Source: a virus. Taken from it: DNA of 64,000 nucleotides. Both the position numbers and the translations under genes were made by a program. Location: positions 32,031 to 96,030 of the IMG/VR virus record IMGVR_UViG_3300037119_005846; one strand, written 5' to 3'. The notes below the pieces were generated by a model. The model had not been told where the DNA came from, made no database searches, and saw only the letters and a program-made list of their open reading frames with translations. Within the stretch, counting starts at the first letter, position 1. Each line of letters starts with the position of its first letter. Below, in pieces: positions 49,148-58,300 of the stretch.

Positions 49148-50041
49148 ATGCATCACCGCAAGGTGAAGGATCTTCGACGCGAGTACGCGGACATCGTGTA
49201 CGAGGTGCTCACGCTCGGCGACAAGACCGCTCCGCGTGGCATTCCGACGCACGAGATCCTCAACTACGTGATGACGTTCGACGACGCGCGCAACTGCACG
49301 TTCCCGTCCGGCATCGGCCGGCTGGTCAGCCCGCGAGTACTGGCTGCCGAGGGGATGCAGTGGCTTGGCGGGGTCAGCGACCTGGCGCAGCTGGAGTCGG
49401 TCAGCGCCAAGTTCCTCGAGTACTCGGACGACGGCACGCGGCTGTACGGCGCCTACGGGCCGCGATCACACAAGGGTCTCTGGCGCGCGATCAGGCTTCT
49501 GTACAATGACCCGGACACTCGTCAGGCCGTCGTGTCAATCTGGAGCCATGACGAGCTCCATTCGACGCGTGACCTCCCGTGCACAGTCAGCTGGTCGTTC
49601 ATCATCCGCCGCGGTCGGCTGCACATGACGACGTTCATGCGCTCGAATGACGTCTGGACCGGCCTCGCGTACGACGTCCCGATCATGGCACGCATCCAGA
49701 CGGCGATGGCATGGGCGCTTGGCGTCGACGTCGGCTCGTACACGCATCACGCTCAGTCGATGCACATCTACGAGAGTGACCTCGCCGGGCTGGACTCGCT
49801 GCAGTCGGTGATCCTGGAAGTCGATGAGCCGCCATTCTTCGACGACATCGGCAATGTGCACCATCTGCCGTCGCAGCGCTGGAAGTACGTTGTTGAGTGG
49901 GCCATCGACGCCGCTCAGGGCGCGTCGCATCTGCCGCCGGCGTTCGACTGGTACTCACGTCAACTTGCGGCGACCGAGCACCACCCGTACTTCTGCGACC
50001 GCTGCCGGTACTACACACCTGCCGTCTGCGAGTGCGAGTGA
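49148..50041 (+). CDS. Thymidylate-synthase-family enzyme, probable dCMP hydroxymethylase
   Basis: 297 aa, after leader ACACAGACAGGA and ribosome binding site. The TS fold is clear: catalytic C145 in DLPCTVSW and RSNDVWTGLAYD for the substrate pocket. At the position of the dUMP-selecting Asn (E. coli TS N177) there is D176, the substitution found in T4 dCMP hydroxymethylase. It should therefore act on dCMP, adding a hydroxymethyl (or methyl) group at C5 with methylene-THF. A C-terminal CDRCRYYTPAVCEC tail, probably zinc-binding, is an addition to the family. Followed by dCMP deaminase. Confidence 0.8.
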   Translation: MHHRKVKDLRREYADIVYEVLTLGDKTAPRGIPTHEILNYVMTFDDARNCTFPSGIGRLVSPRVLAAEGMQWLGGVSDLAQLESVSAKFLEYSDDGTRLYGAYGPRSHKGLWRAIRLLYNDPDTRQAVVSIWSHDELHSTRDLPCTVSWSFIIRRGRLHMTTFMRSNDVWTGLAYDVPIMARIQTAMAWALGVDVGSYTHHAQSMHIYESDLAGLDSLQSVILEVDEPPFFDDIGNVHHLPSQRWKYVVEWAIDAAQGASHLPPAFDWYSRQLAATEHHPYFCDRCRYYTPAVCECE

Positions 50042-50496
50042 GGCCGACGTGGGACGCGACGTGGATGGCGATGGCCGACAGCGTCGGGCAACGAAGCCTC
50101 TGCAGCCGCGCTAAGATCGGTTGTGTCATCGTCACTCGCGACAATCGCGTCGAGTCGGCGACATATAACGGCCCCGCACCGGCGTTCGATCACCACGAGC
50201 TCGAGTGCGACCACTGGTGCGAGCGGATGATGACCGGCGAGAAGGGCGTCAACTATGACACATGCCCGTCGACGCATGCGGAAGCTTCCGCGATCGCGCG
50301 AAGCGACTGGTCTCGACTTCAAGGCGCGACGTTGTACGTCAACGGATCATGCTGCCAGAATTGTTCGAAGCTGATCGCTCAGACAGGCATCAAGCGAGTA
50401 GTGCATCGCGTCACCGAGAGCATGGCGTATCGCCATCCCGAGCTGGTCGAGCAGTACTTGCGGAGCATGCTCATCGAGGTGAGACGTGCCACTTGA
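50038..50496 (+). CDS. dCMP deaminase
   Basis: 152 aa, GTG start, GTGA overlap. Opens RPTWDATWMAMADSVGQRSLCSR, as in dCMP deaminases. Zinc ligands are HAE (in TCPSTHAEASAI) and CCQNC; the family's PCxxC is SCCQNC here, so Pro is lost but the CxxC is kept. Converts dCMP to dUMP for dTMP synthesis. Confidence 0.8.
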   Translation: MRPTWDATWMAMADSVGQRSLCSRAKIGCVIVTRDNRVESATYNGPAPAFDHHELECDHWCERMMTGEKGVNYDTCPSTHAEASAIARSDWSRLQGATLYVNGSCCQNCSKLIAQTGIKRVVHRVTESMAYRHPELVEQYLRSMLIEVRRAT

Positions 50497-52261
50497 CCCG
50501 ATGCAGGCGGTCAACTTCGTCGAGTCTGCCGACGACGTCGAGCGACTGTGGCGCTGGATGTCCGCTGAACCGCTGATCGCGACCGACACCGAGACGACCG
50601 GCTTCGGCCTGTACGACGATGACTTCAGCGTTCGGCTGATCCAGTTCGGCTCGCCCACTGAAGCGTGGGTGGTCGACTTCCAGCGCTGGCGCGGCCTGGT
50701 CGAGGACATCTTCATCCGCTACCAGGGTGACTGGGTGATGCACAACGCTCGCTTCGACGTTACGGGTCTGGCCCAGGAAGGGATCGCGGTCCCATGGCAT
50801 CGCCTTCACGACACCATGGTCCAGATGCGCCTGGCCCGCCCGACCGAGTCGGCGGCACTGAAGAACGCCGCCGACAAATACATCAGCCCGATCAGCAGCG
50901 ACGCTCAGAAGGTTCTTCGCGAGGCGTTCCGCCGCCAGGGATGGAACTGGGCGACAGTGCCGATCGACTTCCCGCCGTACCGCTTCTATGCAGCCCTGGA
51001 CCCGATCTTGACAGCCCGGCTGTATCACACCCCGGTCTGCCGCGAGGGCCGCGAGAGTGACGTCTACGCCCTCGAGATGCAAACCAAGGCGGTGTGCTCA
51101 CGCATGGAGCAGAACGGGCTCCGGATCGACCGCGACTTCTGCCGCCGCAATGCCGAGCGCCTGCGCGAGCACGCCGACGCGCTGAAGGCCGAGATGGACA
51201 GTCGTCACGGCATCAGCATCACCAGCGCCATGCAGCTGAGTCACTGGTTCGCCAGTCGGCCGGACGCGCTCGAGTGGATGACCAAGGAGACTCACAAGGG
51301 CAAGCTCAGCGTCGACAAGGAAGTGCTCCACGTGCTGGTCGGCCTCGGCGGCGAGGTCGGCGAGATGGCGTCTGCCGTGCTCGCGGTCCGCCGCGACGAG
51401 AAGATCGCCGGCTCGTACCTGGAGAACTTCTTGCGGATGTCCGACGGTGATGACTTGCTCCACCCGCAGATCGAGACGGTCGCCGCGCGCACCGGTCGCA
51501 TGTCGGTGAAAGAGCCCGGTCTTCAGACGCTGCCGAAGCCGACGGTTGAGAGTGATTACAGAATCGTCCGTGAGGGGATCGTGCCGTTCACCGACGACGA
51601 GGTGATCATCAGCTGCGACCTCGACCAAGTGGAGTTGCGCCTGGCCGCGATCATCTCCAAGGACCAGGGCCTGATCGACGCGTTCGCCGCGGCAGATGCC
51701 GGCGAAGACGACTTCTTCACACTCCTGGCTCAGGGTGTCTACCGCGACCCAACGATCACCAAGGATAACAAGCGTCGAGCCCGGATAAAGACATTTTCTT
51801 ACGCGTCACTTTACGGCGCGTCGGTGCGCAAGATGGCGATCAGCGCCGGCGTCCCTGTCGCGGAGATGCGCGACATCCGTGACGACATGGCGGCGCGGTT
51901 CCCGGGTTTCTTCAGCATGGGGCTCGAGGCGCAGCACCAGCTTCGTGAGAACGGCGGCTACATCAAGACACTGTTCGGCCGCAAGTTGCCGGTCGACGAG
52001 TCGAAAGAGTATGTGTCGACAAATTATTTGATACAGGGCAGCGCTGCCGACCTGCTCAAGCGGTCACTCGTCCTGATGGCGCAGGCCGGCCTCGAGGAGT
52101 ACATGCTCGTGCCCGTCCACGACGAGATCGTGCTGTCCGTGCCGCACGCCGACGCCGACGAGGTCGGCCGCGAGGTCGAGCGCGCGATGACGTCGACGGA
52201 GTTCAGCGTGCCGATCACCGCGTCGTCGTCGACCGGCGACAACTGGGCAGCGGCGAAATAG
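50486..52261 (+). CDS. polA: DNA polymerase I (family A) with 3'-5' exonuclease
   Basis: 591 aa, GTG start. Exonuclease motif I DTET (D34, E36), and NARFDVTGL as motif II. Polymerase motif A is DLDQVELR (D378), the O-helix KTFSYASLYG has K435 and Y439, and motif C is VHDEI (D546). Tyr at 439 replaces the Phe of E. coli Pol I (F762), as in T7 polymerase. No 5'-3' nuclease domain, as usual for phage PolA. Main replicative polymerase candidate. Confidence 0.9.
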   Translation: MPLDPMQAVNFVESADDVERLWRWMSAEPLIATDTETTGFGLYDDDFSVRLIQFGSPTEAWVVDFQRWRGLVEDIFIRYQGDWVMHNARFDVTGLAQEGIAVPWHRLHDTMVQMRLARPTESAALKNAADKYISPISSDAQKVLREAFRRQGWNWATVPIDFPPYRFYAALDPILTARLYHTPVCREGRESDVYALEMQTKAVCSRMEQNGLRIDRDFCRRNAERLREHADALKAEMDSRHGISITSAMQLSHWFASRPDALEWMTKETHKGKLSVDKEVLHVLVGLGGEVGEMASAVLAVRRDEKIAGSYLENFLRMSDGDDLLHPQIETVAARTGRMSVKEPGLQTLPKPTVESDYRIVREGIVPFTDDEVIISCDLDQVELRLAAIISKDQGLIDAFAAADAGEDDFFTLLAQGVYRDPTITKDNKRRARIKTFSYASLYGASVRKMAISAGVPVAEMRDIRDDMAARFPGFFSMGLEAQHQLRENGGYIKTLFGRKLPVDESKEYVSTNYLIQGSAADLLKRSLVLMAQAGLEEYMLVPVHDEIVLSVPHADADEVGREVERAMTSTEFSVPITASSSTGDNWAAAK

Positions 52262-52677
52262 TGATCATCCTCGGCGTCGACCCCGGCATGCACACCGGCG
52301 CGGTGATGCTCGACCTGCCGAGGATGCTGGTCACGTTCAGCGTCGAGATGAGCGTCGAGGACTTCTTCGACTCGGCCCGGCTGCTGGTCGGTCAGGCTAA
52401 CATCGTCGCGGTCGAGCAGTTCACGATCAGCATGCGGACCCTTCAGATGACTCGGCAGCCGGACGCGCTGCACATCATCGGCATCCTTCGGTTCCTCTGC
52501 CACGAGCGGTCGACGCCGATGCTGACGCAGCTGGTCGCAGACGCCAAGGCGTCGTTCAGCGACGAGACCCTGCGTGACCTCCACGTCTGGAGCTCGTCCA
52601 ACCATATTCGGGACGCGACGCGGCACGCGCTCCTGGCCGCGCGTAGGAGTGGTCATGACGTGCACGTCGATGTATAA
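52261..52677 (+). CDS. RuvC-like Holliday junction resolvase
   Basis: 138 aa. RNase-H-fold pattern: ILGVDPGMHTGAV (first Asp), VAVEQF (Glu) and DATRHALLA (C-terminal acidic residue). Likely resolves branched DNA before packaging. Coupled to polA by TAGTGATC. Its TAA stop lies inside the TATAAT box of the next promoter. Confidence 0.75.
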   Translation: MIILGVDPGMHTGAVMLDLPRMLVTFSVEMSVEDFFDSARLLVGQANIVAVEQFTISMRTLQMTRQPDALHIIGILRFLCHERSTPMLTQLVADAKASFSDETLRDLHVWSSSNHIRDATRHALLAARRSGHDVHVDV

Positions 52678-52678
52678 T
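52650..52678 (+). promoter_or_regulatory. Phage promoter, GTGG/TATAAT family
   Basis: -35 TGGTCA (52650-52655, preceded by G), 17-nt spacer with CA at 8-9, TG-TATAAT at 52673-52678, all but the last base within the resolvase gene. ATG at 52685 is 6 nt downstream. Confidence 0.8.
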
Positions 52679-52684
52679 GGCCTC

Positions 52685-52885
52685 ATGACACAGACAACGA
52701 CAGACACGCTCAACCGCGAGGCCAGCGAGCTCGGCCTTCTTCCCGGCAACTGGCCCGTGGAACTGACCATCGACGGCACCCGGTTCTACCGCGTCGCCGT
52801 CAAGCGTGACGCTGACTTCGACGTCGTCTACGTCCGCTACGAGGACAACAACGACACCCGCCAGCTGAGGGTCTGGAACGACTGA
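52685..52885 (+). CDS. Hypothetical 66-aa protein (leaderless)
   Basis: N-terminus MTQTTTD, the coding form of the ATGACACAGACA block. Small alpha/beta (VELTIDGTRFYRVAVK, DVVYVRYEDNND). Overlaps the helicase ATG by one base, so it is cotranscribed and perhaps cotranslated with it. Confidence 0.6.
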   Translation: MTQTTTDTLNREASELGLLPGNWPVELTIDGTRFYRVAVKRDADFDVVYVRYEDNNDTRQLRVWND

Positions 52886-54693
52886 TGACCGCCACCATCG
52901 CCCCGGCCAGCGCCGCCTCGTGCGATCTGAGCCCGTACCACGCCGACCGGATCGCCGTCTGGAGCGACTACCGCCTCAAGGACAGCGTCAAGCGCGTCCC
53001 CGGCGCCCGCTGGGACGGCGACAACCGATGCTGGACCGTGCCCCTGACATGGCCCAGCTGCCTCGCGCTGCGCGCCGAGCTCGGCCGCAGCCTGACCATC
53101 GGCGGCGGCCTCAACGCATGGGCCAAGGAGCAGCGCGAGGCCAAGGAAGCTGTCAAGGCCCTCTGCGGCGCGCACGTCCTCGACGAACTCGACGTCGGCG
53201 ACGCCGAGTGCTACGTCACGATGTACCCACACCAGCGCACCGGCGCGCGGGTGATCGCGGACACGCAGGCGTTCGCGCTGTTCGATGAGATGGGCGCCGG
53301 CAAGGGTCGGACGACTCTGGCTGGCCTCCGCCTCGCGAAGGAGGACGGCGAAGAAGTCTTCCCGGCGCTGATCGTGGCGCCGAAGTCGATGCTGATCACC
53401 TGGGCGCGTGACGAGATCCCGCGGTACTTCCCCGAGACGACCATCAGCGTGGTCGCTGGCACGCCGACCAAGGTGCGCGAGGCACTCAAGCCCGGCTTCG
53501 ACGTCTACGTCTGCTCGTACGACACGGCTCGCCGCTACTCGCGCCACGCCGGCTACCCAACTGTGACGCTGACGCCCGACGAGGCCAAGGACAAGGAGCT
53601 GAACGCTATTCCCTTCAAGTCCGTGGTCGCCGACGAGGCACAGCGGATCAAGAACCCGTCAGCCAAGCAGACTCGCGCGCTCTGGCAGCTCGGCCGTCAC
53701 GCCGACTACCGCGTGGCGCTGAGCGGCACGCCGATCCAGGACACGCCAGAGGACCTCTGGTCGATCCTCCATTTCATCTCGCCTGATGAGTATCCGGGCA
53801 AGACGGCCTTTGTCGACCGGTTCCTCCGTGTCAGCTACAACCCATGGGGCGGTCGCGAGATCAAGGGCCTCAATCCGCTGAACGAGATCGAGTTCCGCGC
53901 CAACGCGGAGACGCGGTTCCGCCGAGTGACCAAGGCGATGGCACTGACGTTCCTCCCGCCGAAGGTGTTCGAGACCCGCTGGGTCGAGCTGCCGCCGCGG
54001 ATGCGCAAGGCATACGAGTCGATGGTGGACGTCCTCGTCGCTGAGCTGGAGGGCGGCGACAAGCTCGTCGCTCAGTCCGTCCTCGAGCGGGCCGGCCGGT
54101 TGATCCAGATCGCCAACGCGTCTGGGACAGTTACTGACGTCGAGGAGACTGACGCCGACGGCGTGACCAAGATCAAGCACGTCTTCAAGATGGAGCTGCC
54201 GAGCCCGAAGATCGAGGCGTTCTTAGAAGACGTCGCCGAGGGTGACTTCGACGACCAGCAGGTGGTCGTGTTCTCGGACAGCCGCCAGCTGATCGACTTG
54301 CTCAGCGCGGAGATGACGCGGAAGAAGCTTCCTCACGTCACGGTCACTGGAGCGGTCACGGGCGACGACCGTCAGGAGGCAGTTGACGCGTTCCAGCGAG
54401 GGGACGTCCAATTCATCCTCATCACGCGCGCCGGCGGCGAAGGCCTTACCCTTACTGCCGCGTCGGTGATGGTCCGCCTGGTCAGAAGCTGGAGCTACAT
54501 CGTCCACACCCAGTCCGAGGATCGGGTGCACCGGATCGGCAGCGAGGTCCACGACTCGATTCTGTACGTGGATTACATCACAGATGATACTGTAGAGTTG
54601 TCTCAACTGGCACGTTTGAACAGCAAGCGTGAACGAGCAACAGAGGTACTTCGTGATGATGAGCTACTCGACATGCTGAAGCCGAAGAAATGA
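52885..54693 (+). CDS. SNF2-type DNA helicase/translocase with HARP-like N-terminus
   Basis: 602 aa. The N-terminal ~60 residues (VKRVPGARWDGDNRCWTVPL) resemble the HARP fold of SMARCAL1-type annealing helicases. Helicase motifs: I in FDEMGAGKGRTT (variant of DEMGLGKT), Ia LIVAPKSML, II DEAQRIKN, III ALSGTPIQ, V GGEGLTLTAA and VI QSEDRVHRIGS. Probably remodels replication forks or strips proteins from DNA. Confidence 0.85.
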   Translation: MTATIAPASAASCDLSPYHADRIAVWSDYRLKDSVKRVPGARWDGDNRCWTVPLTWPSCLALRAELGRSLTIGGGLNAWAKEQREAKEAVKALCGAHVLDELDVGDAECYVTMYPHQRTGARVIADTQAFALFDEMGAGKGRTTLAGLRLAKEDGEEVFPALIVAPKSMLITWARDEIPRYFPETTISVVAGTPTKVREALKPGFDVYVCSYDTARRYSRHAGYPTVTLTPDEAKDKELNAIPFKSVVADEAQRIKNPSAKQTRALWQLGRHADYRVALSGTPIQDTPEDLWSILHFISPDEYPGKTAFVDRFLRVSYNPWGGREIKGLNPLNEIEFRANAETRFRRVTKAMALTFLPPKVFETRWVELPPRMRKAYESMVDVLVAELEGGDKLVAQSVLERAGRLIQIANASGTVTDVEETDADGVTKIKHVFKMELPSPKIEAFLEDVAEGDFDDQQVVVFSDSRQLIDLLSAEMTRKKLPHVTVTGAVTGDDRQEAVDAFQRGDVQFILITRAGGEGLTLTAASVMVRLVRSWSYIVHTQSEDRVHRIGSEVHDSILYVDYITDDTVELSQLARLNSKRERATEVLRDDELLDMLKPKK

Positions 54694-55304
54694 CGCAGCT
54701 ACATCACATTCACTACGTTCATGTAGCACTCGAAGCATATGGACCACTACCTCATCCATGCCACTTCTGCGAGCTTCCAGTCGTCCACTTGACGACGCGG
54801 CACCCACTAGGTGGTGTTGTTCATCATCTTGACGCGAACCGGGCTAATGACGATCCGTCGAATCTCGTGTTCGCGCACACCGCCTGTCACTCACGTCATC
54901 ATCAGACCGGGCGCAAATTGACCAAGGCGGCGAAAGCCAAGATCGGCGAGGCAGTCCGTGAGTGGAACAGCAAGCTCGAGAATCAGGAACGAAAGTCTCG
55001 TGGCATGAAGACAGCGCACGCAGACGGTAAGTTCACCACGATGTATGAGAAGGTTCGTCTGCGGTGGGCGGATCCAGAGATGCGACAGGCACAGTCAGAC
55101 CGACTTCGAATCTACGAGCCACGGGAGCTACTCACGAAGGAGCAGCGCGCTGAGATCTACCGAGACAATGGTGCACGCTACAGCGCGCATCTTCGATCTG
55201 GCATGTATGACGTTGACTGTCCGAACGGCTGCGGCAAGCGATGCGCTCCTGGTCCGATGGCCATACACGTCCGCGGCGGCCGGTGTCCTCTGAAGGCGAA
55301 ATGA
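54690..55304 (+). CDS. HNH endonuclease (homing-type)
   Basis: 204 aa, ATGA overlap. HNH core HHLDANRANDDPSNLVFAHTACHSRHH, with an upstream CHFC pair for zinc. A NUMOD3-like segment (TGRKLTKAAKAKIGEAVREW) follows, and the C-terminus CPNGCGKRC...HVRGGRC is another zinc module. The composition is more AT-rich than its neighbours, which suggests a mobile gene inserted between the helicase and the virion genes. Confidence 0.8.
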   Translation: MTQLHHIHYVHVALEAYGPLPHPCHFCELPVVHLTTRHPLGGVVHHLDANRANDDPSNLVFAHTACHSRHHQTGRKLTKAAKAKIGEAVREWNSKLENQERKSRGMKTAHADGKFTTMYEKVRLRWADPEMRQAQSDRLRIYEPRELLTKEQRAEIYRDNGARYSAHLRSGMYDVDCPNGCGKRCAPGPMAIHVRGGRCPLKAK

Positions 55305-55314
55305 GCGACGAAGG

Positions 55315-55320
55315 TAGTAT
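55315..55320 (+). promoter_or_regulatory. Late-type -10 box (GG-TAGTAT-CC)
   Basis: TAGTAT ends 7 nt before the ATG at 55328, identical in spacing to the box at 46831. Confidence 0.5.
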
Positions 55321-55327
55321 CCCGCCC

Positions 55328-58300
55328 ATGACTGACGTTGACGTCAATGCCGTCTCCGAACTGTACGCTACTTGGGAAAGAGAGCTAGCCCAGCTCGACC
55401 ACGAGCCTGATCCCGCGCTGATCGCGTCACTGGAGAGCCAGGCGCTCGACATGGGCGTCGACCTGTTCGACGTCTTCACGACGCTGACCGCGGCGTTCGA
55501 TCCGAGCCTCCATCCGCGCGGCAAGGACGGCAAGTTCATCGAGGTCGGCGGACTGATCCGCTTGTTCAATTTCTCGATCCAGGGCAAAGACGGCAAGCAG
55601 CACGACTTCAGCGGCCGTCGCGGCAAGGTCCTCGGCATCGACAAGGACCCGAAGAGCGACAAGCTGCCGCCGAACATCCGCGTCGGGCTGTACGACACGG
55701 ATGACATGAGCGGCCCGCCGAAGGCTGTCGTCACTGTCAAGCCGAACCACATCGAGAAGGCACCGGAGAAGGGTCGTCTGCCCAACGCGGAGTCGTATAA
55801 GGCGCCTGACGTCAAGATGCCGGGCGGCACGAACGATGTCATTCCGATGACGCCGACACCGCCGAAGTCCGAGAACCAGAAGCTGAACGACTCCGGCATG
55901 AAGTGGAACAGCAACCTTCAGCTCTACGAAACGCCGAATGGGACGAGCGGGTCGCAGATGAGCATCGACAATGTTGACAACAAGCCTCGCTACAGTGTGT
56001 TCCCGCCCGGTATATCTCGCTGGTCGACAGATCAGAGCGGCGTGCGACGGTACGACAACATCGATGACGCGTTAGCGAGCATCAACGAGCCGGCTACACC
56101 AGGTGCGAGTGCGCCGCCCCTGACGCCAGATGACCTCAACACGGTACCGGCGCCCGCGAGCTTCACACCGTCATCGAACATCACCAATGACTTCGTCGAG
56201 TACCCGGTCGGCTCCGGTGACGTGTACATGCTGACGCCGTTCAACGGCGGCGAGCGCTACCAGCTGACGCCGCAGAATCCCACGGCCGGCGAGCCGATCC
56301 AGAACCCGTACCTTGACGAGCTTAATCCGGACGAAGTCGCGAAGATCGACACTAGCGGTAGCGGTGGTGGCGGCGTTCCCAAGAACACGCCACCCTCTGG
56401 CTCGCAGTACGAGGAAGCTTCAGTACGCGCCGAGGGACTTCGCAACACCGGCATCTTCGATGACTGGTACGGCCGCGAGGCCGAGCTCGCCGACGGCAAG
56501 CTGTGGCTGTCGAAGGAGAAGTTCAACGCCGACGTCGACAAGGGCAAGTATGGCTCGGTCTCGGACGGTCAGCGCGAGGCACTTCGCCAGGCTTTGATGA
56601 ACCAGGCGGCTCAGGTCAATGCCGTGAATGAGGCCGACCTGAGCACTCAGAGCGCCGACTTCATGAACACTCAGCGCGCCAAGGCCGTGCCGTTCGACCA
56701 GGCCAAGAAGAACTCGATCGTGATGATCAACGAGAACGGCGTCGAGACTCCGTTCAAGGTTGAGGGCAAGCGCAACGGCAAGCTGTACGGCCATACGATG
56801 ACTCCTGATACCGCCGGCGAGGTGTATTACGACGACGGCCTGTCACCGAACGAGGCGTGGGGCGCGAGCGACATCGGCTTCGGTAGCGATGAAGAGACAG
56901 CCGACGACCTCAAGGATTACGGTCCGTACGCATTCAAGGATGGTGGCGGAAACGTTCTTCCGCCGATATCGCCCGAGATGCAAGCTAAGGCCGACAAGTT
57001 GATGGGTCCCAAGCCTGCCGCTGCGCCGAGCGCACCTGGTGGCGGCGGCGGCGGCCGTGAATGGCCGCCTCTTCCGTCCAGCCCCGACGATGACGATGCT
57101 ATCGCTTTGATGGACGAGGCGATTGATGCATTTATCACCGATTGGGCGCGTGAGCACAACGGTGAAGAAGTCGACAATATGGGCGCATCTGATATCGAGG
57201 ATGCGTTATTTGACGGTGCTATCGAATCCGGGCTCGACGCTGAGGCTCTTGACAGCATGACGGCATGGGACCCGCATGAGTACTACGACCGCTGGCGAAA
57301 CATCACAAATGACGGCACAGAAGTTCCTGGTGAAGGTCATGTCCCCGTAAGTGAACGTGAGCCTCTTGCGCCTGTACCTTCTGCTCCCGTCGGCGTGTCG
57401 ACGCCGTCCGCCAAGAGCGGCCCGGCGCAGCCGGGCGGCGGCAAGAGAACACCTGATGAGGTGCAGAAGATCGCAGACTTCATCGGAGCATCACCTGCCA
57501 CGACCGCGGATCTGCAAGAGTTCTACGGCACGAACGACCCTCAACGTCGTGCACAGCTTGGCAATAAGCTCAGCAAGCAAGTTGGCCCAGGAGCATGGGC
57601 CGACATCAACGATCCTGAGTATGTCGACAGCGTCGTTCTCAAGAACAAGCCCATCAAGTTCGTCGGGACGCCAGATGCCGCATCTGATCCCGTCGAGTCG
57701 CGCGGCGGCTTCGACCTCTGGGACAACGGCGCTGAAGGCTGGGCCGTCTACAGCTCTGACGGCGACCTCGTCGTCGCCGACACGACCGAGGCCAACGCTC
57801 GCTCCGTGTTCAACACGTCCGCGGGCAAGGATGGTGGCGGCACGCCGGCGTACGCACCGCTCGACAAGGCTCGTGTCGACGCGATCATTGATCACATCGG
57901 TGCTAAGGGAAAGATCGCGGCAGATCTCAGAGAGTTCTTCAGTACGACTGATCCGAAGCGCAAGGCGGCACTCGGTACCAGCCTCGACCAGCGAGTCGGT
58001 CCGGGAATCTGGAGCGATATCAATGATCCGGACTACGTCGACAACACCATCTTGAAAGGCAAGGGCACATCATTCGCCGACGTCGGCAATGCCGTCGCGA
58101 AGGGCGGGACCGGCGGAACGTTCAAGCCCGAGAACTACAACAAGATGAAGGCCGGCGACGCGGACACGTATCTGGCCGGCCTTACTCCCGAGAACCGCGC
58201 GGCGGCGATGGACTTCACCAAGAAGGACGTCCCGGCTCGCGCGAAGAAGTTCGACGACGCGAGCCTGCGAGCGACGTATGAAGCCGCGACCGATCCCGAC

